This document shows, one piece after another, positions 1 to 9,512 of a stretch of DNA of 16,176 nucleotides. The stretch is from Alphaproteobacteria bacterium. Lineage in GTDB: Bacteria > Pseudomonadota > Alphaproteobacteria > Caulobacterales > Caulobacteraceae. The position numbers and the translations under genes were made by a program. The stretch lies in the NCBI GenBank assembly GCA_018895795.1, contig JAHINZ010000465.1, positions 1 to 16,176 of the forward strand. The letters run 5' to 3'. Numbering within the stretch: the first letter of the stretch is position 1; each line of letters opens with the position of its first letter. The notes under the pieces were generated by a model. That model did no database searches and had not been told where the DNA came from. It saw only the letters and a list, made by a program, of their open reading frames with translations.

Positions 1-356
1 AGCTGATCCCCGAGGGCTGGGTGCGCGAGCTGGCCTATACGGGTCGCCGCCTGCCCGCCGGCAAGGCCCAGGCCATCGGCCTGGTCAACGAGACCTTCGA
101 CAGCCACGAGGCCCTGCTGGCCCACGCCTTCGCGACGGCCAGGGAGATCGCCGAGAAGTCGCCGCTGGCCGTGGCCGGCAGCAAGATCATGATCAACTAC
201 GCTCGCGACCACACCATCGCCGACGGCCTGGACTATATCGCCACCTGGCAGACGGGGATGTTCTCGGGCCCGCACATGGCCGAGGCGTTCAAGGCCAAGA
301 TGGAAAAGCGCCCGGCCGACTTCCCCGACCTGCTGCCGCTGAAAAAGCGGATGTAA
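1..356 (+). CDS. Crotonase-superfamily protein (enoyl-CoA hydratase/dienoyl-CoA isomerase-like), 3' end only
   Basis: The reading frame is open from the window edge (codons from base 3) to TAA at 354-356, so the gene begins upstream and only about 117 C-terminal residues are seen. The pattern TGRRLPAGKAQAIGLVNE is the typical crotonase segment following the active site, where the A-x-x-x-G-L-V-x turn precedes the C-terminal helices. The later segment (SPLAVAGSKIMINYARDHTI, then GLDYIATWQTGMF) resembles the delta3,5-delta2,4-dienoyl-CoA isomerase (ECH1) branch more than classical short-chain enoyl-CoA hydratase. The oxyanion-hole and catalytic acid residues lie upstream of the window, so the exact reaction cannot be settled. 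The expected role is fatty acid beta-oxidation or a related acyl-CoA step in the cytoplasm. The gene converges on the minus-strand pentapeptide gene, with a palindromic repeat between them. Confidence 0.88.
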   Translation, partial: LIPEGWVRELAYTGRRLPAGKAQAIGLVNETFDSHEALLAHAFATAREIAEKSPLAVAGSKIMINYARDHTIADGLDYIATWQTGMFSGPHMAEAFKAKMEKRPADFPDLLPLKKRM

Positions 357-360
357 GCGC

Positions 361-480
361 TGAGGGCGCCGCCCCCCCCTTTTGGGGGAGGTGACCCAGA
401 GGGTCGGAGGGGGCAGCGCGGCCAAGGCCGAGAAGGCCCCCTCAGTCGGCTCTGCCGACAGCGCCCCCAGAGGGGGAGCG
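361..480. repeat. Intergenic pair of inverted GC-rich repeat units (Caulobacter-type palindromic element)
   Basis: This 120-base gap between two converging genes is filled by two related units in opposite orientation. Each has a C-run/G-run hairpin at its outer end (CCCCC..TTTTGGGGG near 372-388; CCCCCAGAGGGGG at 464-476). Each has a GAGGGGGC/GCCCCCTC arm at its inner end (407-414 and 436-443), and the right unit also has GTCGGC-TCT-GCCGAC at 445-459. Read on the opposite strand, the right unit matches the left one approximately, so the whole can fold into one long imperfect cruciform or mRNA hairpin. Repeats of this look recur between genes in Caulobacter genomes; that is recalled knowledge, not tested here. 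Its position fits a bidirectional terminator or 3'-end stabiliser, which is inference. Confidence 0.75.
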
Positions 481-481
481 G

Positions 482-1708
482 CTAGCTGGTCCCGTCGGGC
501 AATTCCGCGCCCTTGAGGTCACAGCCCTCCAGACGCGCCCGGGTGAGGTCCGCCTCGATGAACCGGGCGCGACGCGCGCTGGCCCCGGTCAGATCGGCGC
601 CCTTCAGCACGGCCCGGCTGAGGTCGGTGCGGATGAACCGGTCCTCGGCGATCTTCAGCGGACCCAGCTTGGCGCCGGAAAGATCGGCGCGCGACAGCTG
701 GGCGCCGACCAGGCGGGCCCCGCGCAGGTCGGCGTTCTTCAGATTGACGCCGCGCAGATCCGCGCCGGCCAGATTTGCCCCCTGCAGCTGCGCGCCCTCC
801 AGATCCATGCCGAAAAAGATCGCCTCCGGCGCGCAAAGCCCCGTCAGCGTGCGGTTCTTCAGGCGTTTGAGCGGCCTGAAATCGACGGCCGAGACCTTGG
901 CGATCGCGCCCTCGCGTCCGTCGGAGCGGCAGAAGGTCTCGTGTGCTTCCAGCACCTCATTCAGCGGCAGGTCATCGATATAGATAAGCGGCGGCGGCGC
1001 GCGCAGCACCTCGGTGAGGTCGGCGTCCTCCAGATTGGCGCCCGACAGGTCGGTTCCCACCAGGATAGCCCTGCGCAGCGAGACCTTGGCCATGTCGGCC
1101 TTGTGCAGGTTCGCGCCCGACAGGTCCGCGCCGTCCATGCGGGCGTTCGCCAGCTTGGCGCCCTGCAAGGAGACGCCCGTCATGTCGGCGTCGGTGAAGT
1201 CGGCGGCCCGGGCGAAGGCGCCCGACATCTGCGCCCCGCTCAGATTGGCCCCCTTGAGCAGGGCATAGTCCAGTTCGCCCGGACGCTTGGCATGCTCCAG
1301 GATGCGCAGCCCCTTGGCGCCGTCCTGCACGGCCGTGACGCCTTCGCGCAGGTCGCAGGCCGACAGATCCGCGCCGGACAGGTTGGCGCCGCGCAGGCAG
1401 ACGCCGCGCATGTCGGCCCGGCTCAGGTCCGCGTCACGAAGATCCGCGTCACGCAGGTCGGCCCCATACAGCGTGGCGCTGGCCAGCTTGACGCCGGCCA
1501 GCAGCGCCCCGCCCAGCAACGACCCGGTCAGGTCGGCTTCGGTGAGGTCGAGGCCTTCGAAATTGTAGTTGTTGAGATTGACGTAGGAGAAGTTGGCGCG
1601 TCGCGCCCGCGGCAGCCCCTTCAGGAACCGGCCATGCGCCAGCACGATCTCCTTGACGACGGAGCCGTGCAATAGGCGGATCAAGCTGGGACGGGCCGCG
1701 ACGGACAT
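482..1708 (-). CDS. Pentapeptide-repeat protein
   Basis: The 408-residue protein is built mostly of A(D/N)LxX pentapeptide repeats, which form a right-handed quadrilateral beta-helix. Three repeat blocks are visible: about residues 38-120, 148-233 and 303-405. They are separated by a short spacer (121-147) and a longer non-repeat spacer (234-300) containing HETFCRSDGREG. The N-terminal stretch HGRFLKGLPRARRANF looks like a related copy of that spacer motif. No signal peptide or membrane helix is seen, so it is probably cytoplasmic. Pentapeptide proteins range from DNA mimics that protect gyrase to scaffolds, and nothing here shows which. I chose the ATG at 1708. An in-frame GTG at 1747 would add 13 residues, and neither start has a convincing ribosome binding site. 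It lies downstream of corA on the same strand and may be read with it. Confidence 0.87.
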   Translation of the reverse strand: MSVAARPSLIRLLHGSVVKEIVLAHGRFLKGLPRARRANFSYVNLNNYNFEGLDLTEADLTGSLLGGALLAGVKLASATLYGADLRDADLRDADLSRADMRGVCLRGANLSGADLSACDLREGVTAVQDGAKGLRILEHAKRPGELDYALLKGANLSGAQMSGAFARAADFTDADMTGVSLQGAKLANARMDGADLSGANLHKADMAKVSLRRAILVGTDLSGANLEDADLTEVLRAPPPLIYIDDLPLNEVLEAHETFCRSDGREGAIAKVSAVDFRPLKRLKNRTLTGLCAPEAIFFGMDLEGAQLQGANLAGADLRGVNLKNADLRGARLVGAQLSRADLSGAKLGPLKIAEDRFIRTDLSRAVLKGADLTGASARRARFIEADLTRARLEGCDLKGAELPDGTS

Positions 1709-1817
1709 GCTGGATTTTGCGTCTCTCCGGAGCGCGGACCCTGTCACGTCAGCTTTAAGGAAAGGTTCGCCCCGCGTCGGAAAGTCGCGGGCCTTCGGGC
1801 GAAGACGGGCTGATCGC

Positions 1818-2777
1818 CTACAGCCAGCCCTTGCGCTTGAACCACAGCAGCGGTCCGACCGCGGCGGCCAGCATCATGCCCAGGGCCATCGGATAGCCCT
1901 CCATCCAGCGCAGCTCGGGCATGTGATTGAAGTTCATCCCATAGACCCCGGCGATCAGGGTGGGGGGCAAGAACACGGCCGAGAACACCGAGAAGATCTT
2001 GAAGATGGCGTTCTGTTCGATGTTGATCAGGCCCAGGGCCGCGTCGAGCAGGAAGGTGATGTTGCCCGACAGGAAGCCGGAATGGTCGGTGATCGACTGC
2101 ACGTCGCGCTGCAGCGATTTGAGGTGGTCGCGCAGTTCCTTGTCGCCGGTGAATTGCTCGGCCAGCACCGCGAAGCTCAGCAGACGCGCCACGCTGATCA
2201 GGCTGTCGCGGGCCTTGGCGTTGATGTTCTGGGCCCGGCCCAGATTGTTGAGGATGGCCTCGAACGCCCCGCCGCGCGGGCGGCTGAAGATGATCCGCGA
2301 CTGGGTTTCCACCTGGCCGGCCGTGCGCTCGATGATATCGGCGGTGCGATCGACAAGGGCGTCCAGCAGACCCAGAAAGGTCTGGGCGCCGCTGGGGCAC
2401 AGGCTGGGCTGGCGCTCGGCCTGGGCGGCGAACACCCGGAAGGCCTTGGGCTCGACATAGCGGATGGTCACCAGGCGCTGGCCGACCAGCACGAAGGTCA
2501 CCGGGGCCACGGTGGGCAGGTCGCCGTCGGCGTTGACCAGCACGGTCGCGGTCATGAAGGTGCCGCCGTCTTCCTGGTAGAGGCGCGAGGAGGCCTCGAT
2601 CTCGGCCATTTCCTCGCGGGTGGGCAACAGCAGGCCGATCGCCTGTTCGACGGCCACCTCTTCGGCGCGCGAGGGTTCGACCAACTCGATCCACACCGCG
2701 TCGTCGGGCAGACCCCAGTCGGGGCCGACAATGCCGGGCTCAAAGCCCGGCGCGCCATGGCGCAGTACTCTCAGCAT
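1818..2777 (-). CDS. corA: CorA-family divalent cation transporter
   Basis: This 319-residue protein has the standard CorA layout. A soluble N-terminal alpha/beta domain runs to about residue 165, followed by a long helical stalk (about 170-255). Two membrane helices close the C-terminus (about 258-278 and 296-312). The signature YGMN is at residues 279-282, just after the first helix, where it forms the selectivity loop. The C-terminal tail is short and basic (FKRKGW), as in the family. CorA proteins are homopentameric channels importing Mg2+, sometimes Co2+ or Ni2+. Some relatives (ZntB) export Zn2+, so the exact ion is uncertain. The ATG at 2777 is preceded by GAGG at a rather long spacing. 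The next minus-strand gene, encoding the pentapeptide protein, starts about 70-110 bases downstream. Confidence 0.93.
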   Translation of the reverse strand: MLRVLRHGAPGFEPGIVGPDWGLPDDAVWIELVEPSRAEEVAVEQAIGLLLPTREEMAEIEASSRLYQEDGGTFMTATVLVNADGDLPTVAPVTFVLVGQRLVTIRYVEPKAFRVFAAQAERQPSLCPSGAQTFLGLLDALVDRTADIIERTAGQVETQSRIIFSRPRGGAFEAILNNLGRAQNINAKARDSLISVARLLSFAVLAEQFTGDKELRDHLKSLQRDVQSITDHSGFLSGNITFLLDAALGLINIEQNAIFKIFSVFSAVFLPPTLIAGVYGMNFNHMPELRWMEGYPMALGMMLAAAVGPLLWFKRKGWL

Positions 2778-2820
2778 GGATCCGCAAGCCTCATCACATG
2801 CCGGGAATGACCCAGCCCGA

Positions 2821-2840
2821 ACGCGGCGTCAACGCCGCGT
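2821..2840. terminator. Perfect hairpin after the CHAP gene (terminator-like, no T-run)
   Basis: ACGCGGCGT (2821-2829) and ACGCCGCGT (2832-2840) are perfect inverted arms, 13 bases past the stop codon of the CHAP gene and upstream of corA. No T-run follows on either strand, so a classical intrinsic terminator is not supported. It could stabilise the mRNA 3' end or act as a weak pause or termination site between the two genes. Confidence 0.45.
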
Positions 2841-2853
2841 GGGCCGGTCCGTC

Positions 2854-3546
2854 TTAGCGAGGCGCGGCGGGCTTGTCGTCTTCGGACTGACCCGAGGCGG
2901 CCGCGATCAGGGCGGCGATGCGGTCGGTGGAGTCGGCGGCCTGGTTGATGATGTCCAGCGGCGAGGCGCGGACCGAGGCGGCCACCTGGTTGGCGGCTTG
3001 CTTGGCCAGCGAAACGGCGGCGTTCTGGGCCAGGGCGATCTTGCTGGTCGCCACGGCGATCCGGCTGGCCTGGGCGTTCTGATAGATGAAGCCGTTGGTC
3101 GGATAGACCGTCGAGCCCAGATCGCGGATCGGATCGTACCAGACCTTGACCTGGCTCCAGTCGCCGGCCGGCGAGACGTCGACGACGGTGACGTCCTGCT
3201 CGATCTGACCGCGGTCGCCCTCGATGATCGACCAGTTGGCGTGGGTGACCTGGATCACGCGATCGGTCAGCACCTGGCTGACGAAGGCGACATGGCCCAG
3301 GGTCATGCGGCCGGTGGGCTTGAACGAAAGGACCGAACCGGTCTTCGGCACAGAGCCGGTGTCGTACTTGCCGGCGGCCTGGCTCCACCAGGTGCGGGCG
3401 TCGCCGAAGATTTGAATGCCCGACATCAGACGCGCGAACGGAACGCACTGCCAGTACCCGTCAGCCACGGCGCCGGACACCGGCAGCAGGCTGATCATGG
3501 CGGCAGCGGCGATGGAACCCCAAAGGGTTCTCGTCCGTTTCGTCAT
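2854..3546 (-). CDS. Secreted CHAP-domain peptidoglycan hydrolase
   Basis: This 230-residue protein begins with a clear Sec signal peptide: KRTR n-region, hydrophobic residues about 9-24, probable cleavage after AVA at about 28. The mature protein starts almost directly with a CHAP domain (about 30-140). The candidate triad is C34 in WQCVPFAR, H85 in GHVAFV and N104 in THANW. CHAP enzymes are papain-fold amidases or endopeptidases that cut peptidoglycan cross-links, so a periplasmic cell-wall role is expected. The C-terminal 80 residues are alanine-rich and predicted helical (about 158-220), with a charged tail. They are not a recognised wall-binding domain and may mediate a protein contact. 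The ATG at 3546 is preceded by a GGGGGAG Shine-Dalgarno-like stretch about 10 bases upstream. Confidence 0.88.
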   Translation of the reverse strand: MTKRTRTLWGSIAAAAMISLLPVSGAVADGYWQCVPFARLMSGIQIFGDARTWWSQAAGKYDTGSVPKTGSVLSFKPTGRMTLGHVAFVSQVLTDRVIQVTHANWSIIEGDRGQIEQDVTVVDVSPAGDWSQVKVWYDPIRDLGSTVYPTNGFIYQNAQASRIAVATSKIALAQNAAVSLAKQAANQVAASVRASPLDIINQAADSTDRIAALIAAASGQSEDDKPAAPR

Positions 3547-3614
3547 GCTGTGGGTACTCCCCCGTTACTGAGCGTAGGGATAACCCTGCCAGAGACGTGT
3601 GAAAAGAGTGTTTC

Positions 3615-4709
3615 TTAGGCGCTAACCGCAATGGCGTTCGTTCGCCCGCGTTTGCGCGCCCAAGATTTCATGTGCTCGCGGGCCGGCTTTTCGATCAGGT
3701 GATAGGAAATCGCCGACAGCGGGATCAACGCCGCGACAATCACTACCCAGACCAGGAACGGGAGTTGGTCGCCCTCGATCTGTAAGATCCGCGTCGCGGC
3801 ATTGACCGACAGGATCTTCCACGGGATGCAGATCATGTAGGTCGAGTAGCTGATCTCGCCCAGATAGACGAAGACACTTTGGCTGGCGAAGGTCGAGCCG
3901 CTGGCGGCCAGGGCGGCCAGCATCACGATGATCCCGCCCAGACCCGCCACGATCAGGAAATCAGGCGCGCCAAACTGCACCATGCCTAAAACAACGGCGC
4001 CCATGATCGCGGCGCCCGGCCCGGCGACGCGCCCGGGAATCGCCCCCGATCGCCAAAGGGCGTGCAGCGCGCAGCCATAGGCGAAGCACGGCACGATGCG
4101 CAGCGCGCCCCATTTGATCGTGGCCTCGGTCAGCGGGAAGCCGGCCAGACGCTCGAAGACCGGATAGAGAACGGCGATCAGGGTCAAGGCCAGGGCCACG
4201 GCCAGGAAGGGCTTCTTGCGCAGTTTCCACGCCGCGAAGGCGAAGGCCGGAAAGCTCAGATAGGCGAACCACTCGGCCGAGATCGACCACGAGGCGTGGT
4301 TCCAGCCCGAGACCGGCGCGAAGCCCCAGGCATGGACCAGCAGCAGATTGGCCGGCAGCGCCTCCCAGGAAATGATGTTGTGGCCGACGGTCACGCCCGC
4401 CAGGCCGGCGGCGGCGGCCATCAGCCCCACGCCCGCCAGGGTGGCCAGATGCAGCGGATAGACCCGCGCCAGACGGTTCCACAGGAAGTCGCCATAGCGG
4501 AAGCGGCCCTGGCCAAAGCCCTGCAGATAGACGTGGCAGAGGATGAACCCCGACAGGGTGAAGAAGGCCTCGACCCCCAGATAACCCTTGGCCGCGATCG
4601 CCGGCGTGAAACCGATCGCCAGGTTGGGCCAGTAGTGAAACATCACCACCCAGAAGGCGGCGAAGAACCGAAGAACCGTCAAGGGCTTGATATTGGCGCC
4701 GTCGAGCAT
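3615..4709 (-). CDS. OafA/YrhL-type membrane acyltransferase (acyltransferase family 3)
   Basis: The 364-residue protein has about ten hydrophobic helices and the family's signature start: LRFFAAFWVVMFHYWP, with the conserved histidine at H25. It then has a GVEAFFTLSGFILCHVYL segment, an RLARVYPLHLATL segment and ASWSISAEWFAYLSFP, all typical of acyltransferase-3 enzymes. The C-terminus ends on SYHLIEKPAREHM, also typical. These inner-membrane enzymes move acetyl or other acyl groups onto sugars of O-antigen, exopolysaccharide or other envelope glycans; the substrate here is unknown. I chose the ATG at 4709 because homology begins immediately after it. The frame stays open far upstream, but that stretch is the antisense of the TerC gene. 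The gene is divergent from terC. Confidence 0.9.
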   Translation of the reverse strand: MLDGANIKPLTVLRFFAAFWVVMFHYWPNLAIGFTPAIAAKGYLGVEAFFTLSGFILCHVYLQGFGQGRFRYGDFLWNRLARVYPLHLATLAGVGLMAAAAGLAGVTVGHNIISWEALPANLLLVHAWGFAPVSGWNHASWSISAEWFAYLSFPAFAFAAWKLRKKPFLAVALALTLIAVLYPVFERLAGFPLTEATIKWGALRIVPCFAYGCALHALWRSGAIPGRVAGPGAAIMGAVVLGMVQFGAPDFLIVAGLGGIIVMLAALAASGSTFASQSVFVYLGEISYSTYMICIPWKILSVNAATRILQIEGDQLPFLVWVVIVAALIPLSAISYHLIEKPAREHMKSWARKRGRTNAIAVSA

Positions 4710-4826
4710 ATTTCCAGTCCAGTTTGGCGAAGCCTGGGGGCTTCCGTCGCGTTCCTTGCATGGACGAGGCCCGCTTGGGGAAGCGGGTCGAGACGCGTTT
4801 TCCAAGCACAACCTTAGAACCGGACG
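4710..4826. promoter_or_regulatory. Divergent promoter region between the acyltransferase and TerC genes
   Basis: This 117-base gap must hold promoters for both divergent genes. I could not identify a convincing -35/-10 pair. A perfect hairpin CCCGCTT-GGGG-AAGCGGG (4770-4787) lies 39 bases before the TerC start codon and would be in its leader if transcription starts upstream of it. A few bases further on is GTTTTCC. The leader does not show the conserved core of the manganese-sensing yybP-ykoY riboswitch that precedes many TerC-family genes. Confidence 0.4.
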
Positions 4827-5621
4827 ATGAACGAACTCCTTAACCTCGCCACGGACCCCGCCGCCTGGCTCGCCCTCGTAACCCTGGTGGTCATGGAGGT
4901 CGTGCTCGGCATCGACAATCTTGTCTTCATCTCGATCCTGTCCAACAAGTTGCCGGCCGAGCACCGCCAGAGGGTGCGCCGCATCGGCATTTCGCTGGCC
5001 CTGATCATGCGCCTGGTCCTGCTGTCGACCATCGCCTTCATCGTCGGCCTGGTGCATCCGGTGTTCGATCTGGGTCTTGTCGGCCCCCTGGGCGCGCACG
5101 GCGAACCCTCGTTCGAGACCGCCTTCTCGTGGCGTGACCTGATCCTGCTGGCCGGCGGCCTGTTCCTGATCTGGAAGGCCACCAAGGAGATCCACCACAC
5201 GGTCGATCCCAAGCAGGAGAGCCATGACCTGCTCGACAAGACCGGCGCGGTGATCTCCAACGTCGGCGCGGCGATCTTCCAGATCATCCTGCTGGACCTG
5301 GTGTTCTCGATCGACTCGATCCTGACCGCCGTGGGCATGACCGATCACCTGCCGATCATGATCGCCGCCGTGCTCATCGCCGTGACCGTGATGTTGCTGG
5401 CCGCCGATCCGCTGGCCAACTTCATCAACGACAACCCCACGGTCGTGATGCTGGCCCTGGGTTTCCTGTTGATGATCGGCACTGTACTGATCGCCGAAGC
5501 GTTCGGCATGCACGTGCCCAAGGGCTACATCTATACGGCCATGGCCTTCTCGGGCGTGGTCGAGGGTCTCAACATGCTGTCGCGAAAATCGGCGGCCAAG
5601 AAGGGCGGCGGCGGCCACTAA
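4827..5621 (+). CDS. TerC-family integral membrane protein (probable metal exporter)
   Basis: The 264-residue protein has about seven hydrophobic helices and the two diagnostic acidic membrane motifs of the TerC family. The first is EVVLGIDN at about residues 24-31 and the second DLVFSIDS at about 157-164, each placing an acidic residue and a following aspartate in the membrane. A central hydrophilic loop (about 117-140) is rich in His, Asp and Lys (KEIHHTVDPKQESHDLLDK). The C-terminus ends in a KKGGGGH tail. Family members studied in E. coli (Alx) and Bacillus (MeeF, MeeY) act as Mn2+ exporters or help metallate secreted proteins. The name derives from tellurite resistance but does not prove it here. 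The ATG at 4827 is preceded by only a weak GGA. The efflux transporter gene follows after 22 bases, suggesting one transcript. Confidence 0.9.
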   Translation: MNELLNLATDPAAWLALVTLVVMEVVLGIDNLVFISILSNKLPAEHRQRVRRIGISLALIMRLVLLSTIAFIVGLVHPVFDLGLVGPLGAHGEPSFETAFSWRDLILLAGGLFLIWKATKEIHHTVDPKQESHDLLDKTGAVISNVGAAIFQIILLDLVFSIDSILTAVGMTDHLPIMIAAVLIAVTVMLLAADPLANFINDNPTVVMLALGFLLMIGTVLIAEAFGMHVPKGYIYTAMAFSGVVEGLNMLSRKSAAKKGGGGH

Positions 5622-5643
5622 GGGTCCCGTCGGGATCTTTTCG

Positions 5644-7214
5644 ATGAACGACACGCCCTTCACCGACGCCGAGCGCCGCCTGACGCTCGGCGCCTTGATG
5701 ATCGTCTTCCTGCTCAGCGCGCTGGACCAGACCATCGTCTCCACCGCCATGCCGCGGATCATCGCCGATCTGCACGGCCTGACGCTGTATTCGTGGGTCA
5801 CCACCGCCTATCTGCTGACCTCGACGGTGATGGTGCCGATCTGGGGCAAGCTGGGCGACATCTATGGGCGCAAGCCGATCCTGGTGATCGGCATCTCGAT
5901 CTTCCTGGCGGGCTCCTGGCTGTCGGGGCTGTCGGGCGAGTTCGGCGCCGTCCTGGGCGTCAGCGGCATGGTCCAGCTGATCCTGTTCCGAGCCCTGCAG
6001 GGCATCGGCGGCGGGGCCCTGTTCACCACCGCCTTCGCGATCATCGCCGACCTGTATCCGCCGCGCGAGCGGGGCAAGTTCGCCGGGATCTTCGGGTCGG
6101 TGTTCGGCCTGGCCAGCGTGCTGGGCCCGCTGATCGGCGGCTATTTCACCGACCACGGCACGGTGCAGCTGGGCGGTCATCTGGTCGCGGGCTGGCGCTG
6201 GGTGTTCTATGTCAACCTGCCGCTGTCCTTGCTCTCGCTGTTCATGGTCATCGTCAAGATGCCGGCCCTGCCGCACCAGCGCTCGGGCGCGGTCGACGTG
6301 CTGGGCGCGGCCCTGCTGATCGCCGCCTTCGTACCGCTGCTGCTGGTGCTCAGCCTGGGCGGCCACAGCTTCGCCTGGCGCGCGCCCCAGAGCCTGGGCC
6401 TGTTCGCGCTGGCGGCCGTGGCCCTGACCCTGTTCATCCATGTCGAGAACCGGGTCAGCAATCCGATCCTGCCGCCGCACCTGTTCAAGAACCGCACCTT
6501 CTCGACCGCCAACCTGGCGGGTTTCCTGATCTCGATGGCCTTCATGGGCGTGGTGATGTTCCTGCCGCTGTATCTGCAGCTGGGCATGGGCGTCACCGCC
6601 ACCACCAGCGGCTTGACCATGTTGCCCCTGATGGGCGGGCTGATCGTCGGCAGCACCCTCGCCGGACAGCTGGTCTCCAAGACCGGCCAGTACCGGCCGC
6701 TGATGCTGGTCGGGGCCAGCCTGCTACTGGTCGGCGTCAGCCTGCTGGCCTTCTTCCTGGGCCAGGTCGGACTGCCGGTCCTGTGCCTGATGCTGCTGGT
6801 GGTGGGGCTGGGGCTGGGCCCGGGCCAGAGCCTGTTCAACATCGCCACCCAGAACGCGGTCGAGCCGCGCGACATCGGCGTGGCCACCAGCTCCAACCAG
6901 TTCTTCCGCCAGATCGGCTCGACGGTCGGGGCGGCCCTGGCCGGGGCGCTGCTGACCCATCGCCTGGCCAGCCTGGGCGGATCGATGGATCTGGGGGCGC
7001 TGCAGGGCCTGGCGATCAAGGCCAGCCTCAGCGGCGGTCACGCCGCCGTGGACTCCGCCCTGCATGACGCCCTGATCCATGCGGTCCAGGGCGTGATGGA
7101 GGCCGGCGCCCTGGTGGTGCTGGCCGGCCTGGTGACGATCCTGTTCATCCCCGTCCTGCCCCTGCGCTCGCGGGGGCCGATGGCGGCGCCCGTCCTGGTC
7201 AAGGACGAGCCGGT

Positions 7215-7218
<4 letters not shown>
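5644..7218 (+). CDS. MFS multidrug efflux transporter, DHA2 (EmrB/QacA) family
   Basis: The 524-residue length and hydrophobic pattern fit a 14-helix DHA2 proton-drug antiporter. Visible signatures are LDQTIVSTAMPRI in helix 1 (residues 28-40), the motif A loop GKLGDIYGRKP (68-78), and a motif C-like GSVFGLASVLGPLIGGYF in helix 5 that marks antiporters. Such inner-membrane proteins export hydrophobic drugs, dyes or fatty acids, alone or with an EmrA-type adaptor. No adaptor or outer-membrane gene is next to it, so it probably works alone. The start at 5644 has GGGA about 9 bases upstream. It follows the TerC gene by 22 bases. Its TAG stop overlaps the priA stop on the other strand within CTAG at 7215-7218. 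Confidence 0.93.
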
Positions 7219-9377
<2,159 letters not shown>

Positions 9378-9512
9378 GGGAATCAGCTTCTGCCGCGAAA
9401 GCGGTCCCGGGTCGAGATGTCGCTTCGTCGCGCGCCGCAAGCCGGTGTTAACCGATCTGGGGTTTGATGCCTCGCCTGTGAGTGGATTTGCCGTGGGCGG
9501 AGAAGACCGACG
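9378..9512. promoter_or_regulatory. Divergent promoter region between priA and the DUF484-xerC operon
   Basis: This 135-base gap separates the priA start (minus) from the DUF484 start (plus) and must carry promoters in both directions. A GAATC (9380-9384), the GANTC target of the CcrM methyltransferase if this is Caulobacter, sits three bases from the priA ATG. A single TTAACC half-site occurs near 9447, but it has no partner at the spacing needed for a CtrA box. GGAG of GGCGGAGAAG near 9498 is the probable Shine-Dalgarno of the DUF484 gene. I could not define -35/-10 elements. Confidence 0.4.

Noticed and set aside
941..2810. Long plus-strand open frames opposite the pentapeptide and corA genes
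   Set aside because: They mirror the pentapeptide repeats and GC-biased codons on the other strand, with Gln/Gly/Arg-rich products and no domains.
3579..3592. TAGGGATAACCCTG resembling part of the I-SceI homing endonuclease site
   Set aside because: Only the first ten bases match the known site; it is a short palindromic coincidence in a promoter gap.
4710..4826. yybP-ykoY manganese riboswitch upstream of the TerC gene
   Set aside because: The conserved core and paired elements are absent, and the leader is too short for the full motif plus expression platform.
4710..5804. Minus-strand open frame fused in phase to the acyltransferase, giving an apparent 729-residue protein
   Set aside because: The extra part is low-complexity Gln/His/Asp-rich sequence antisense to the well-supported TerC gene; acyltransferase homology begins at the ATG at 4709.
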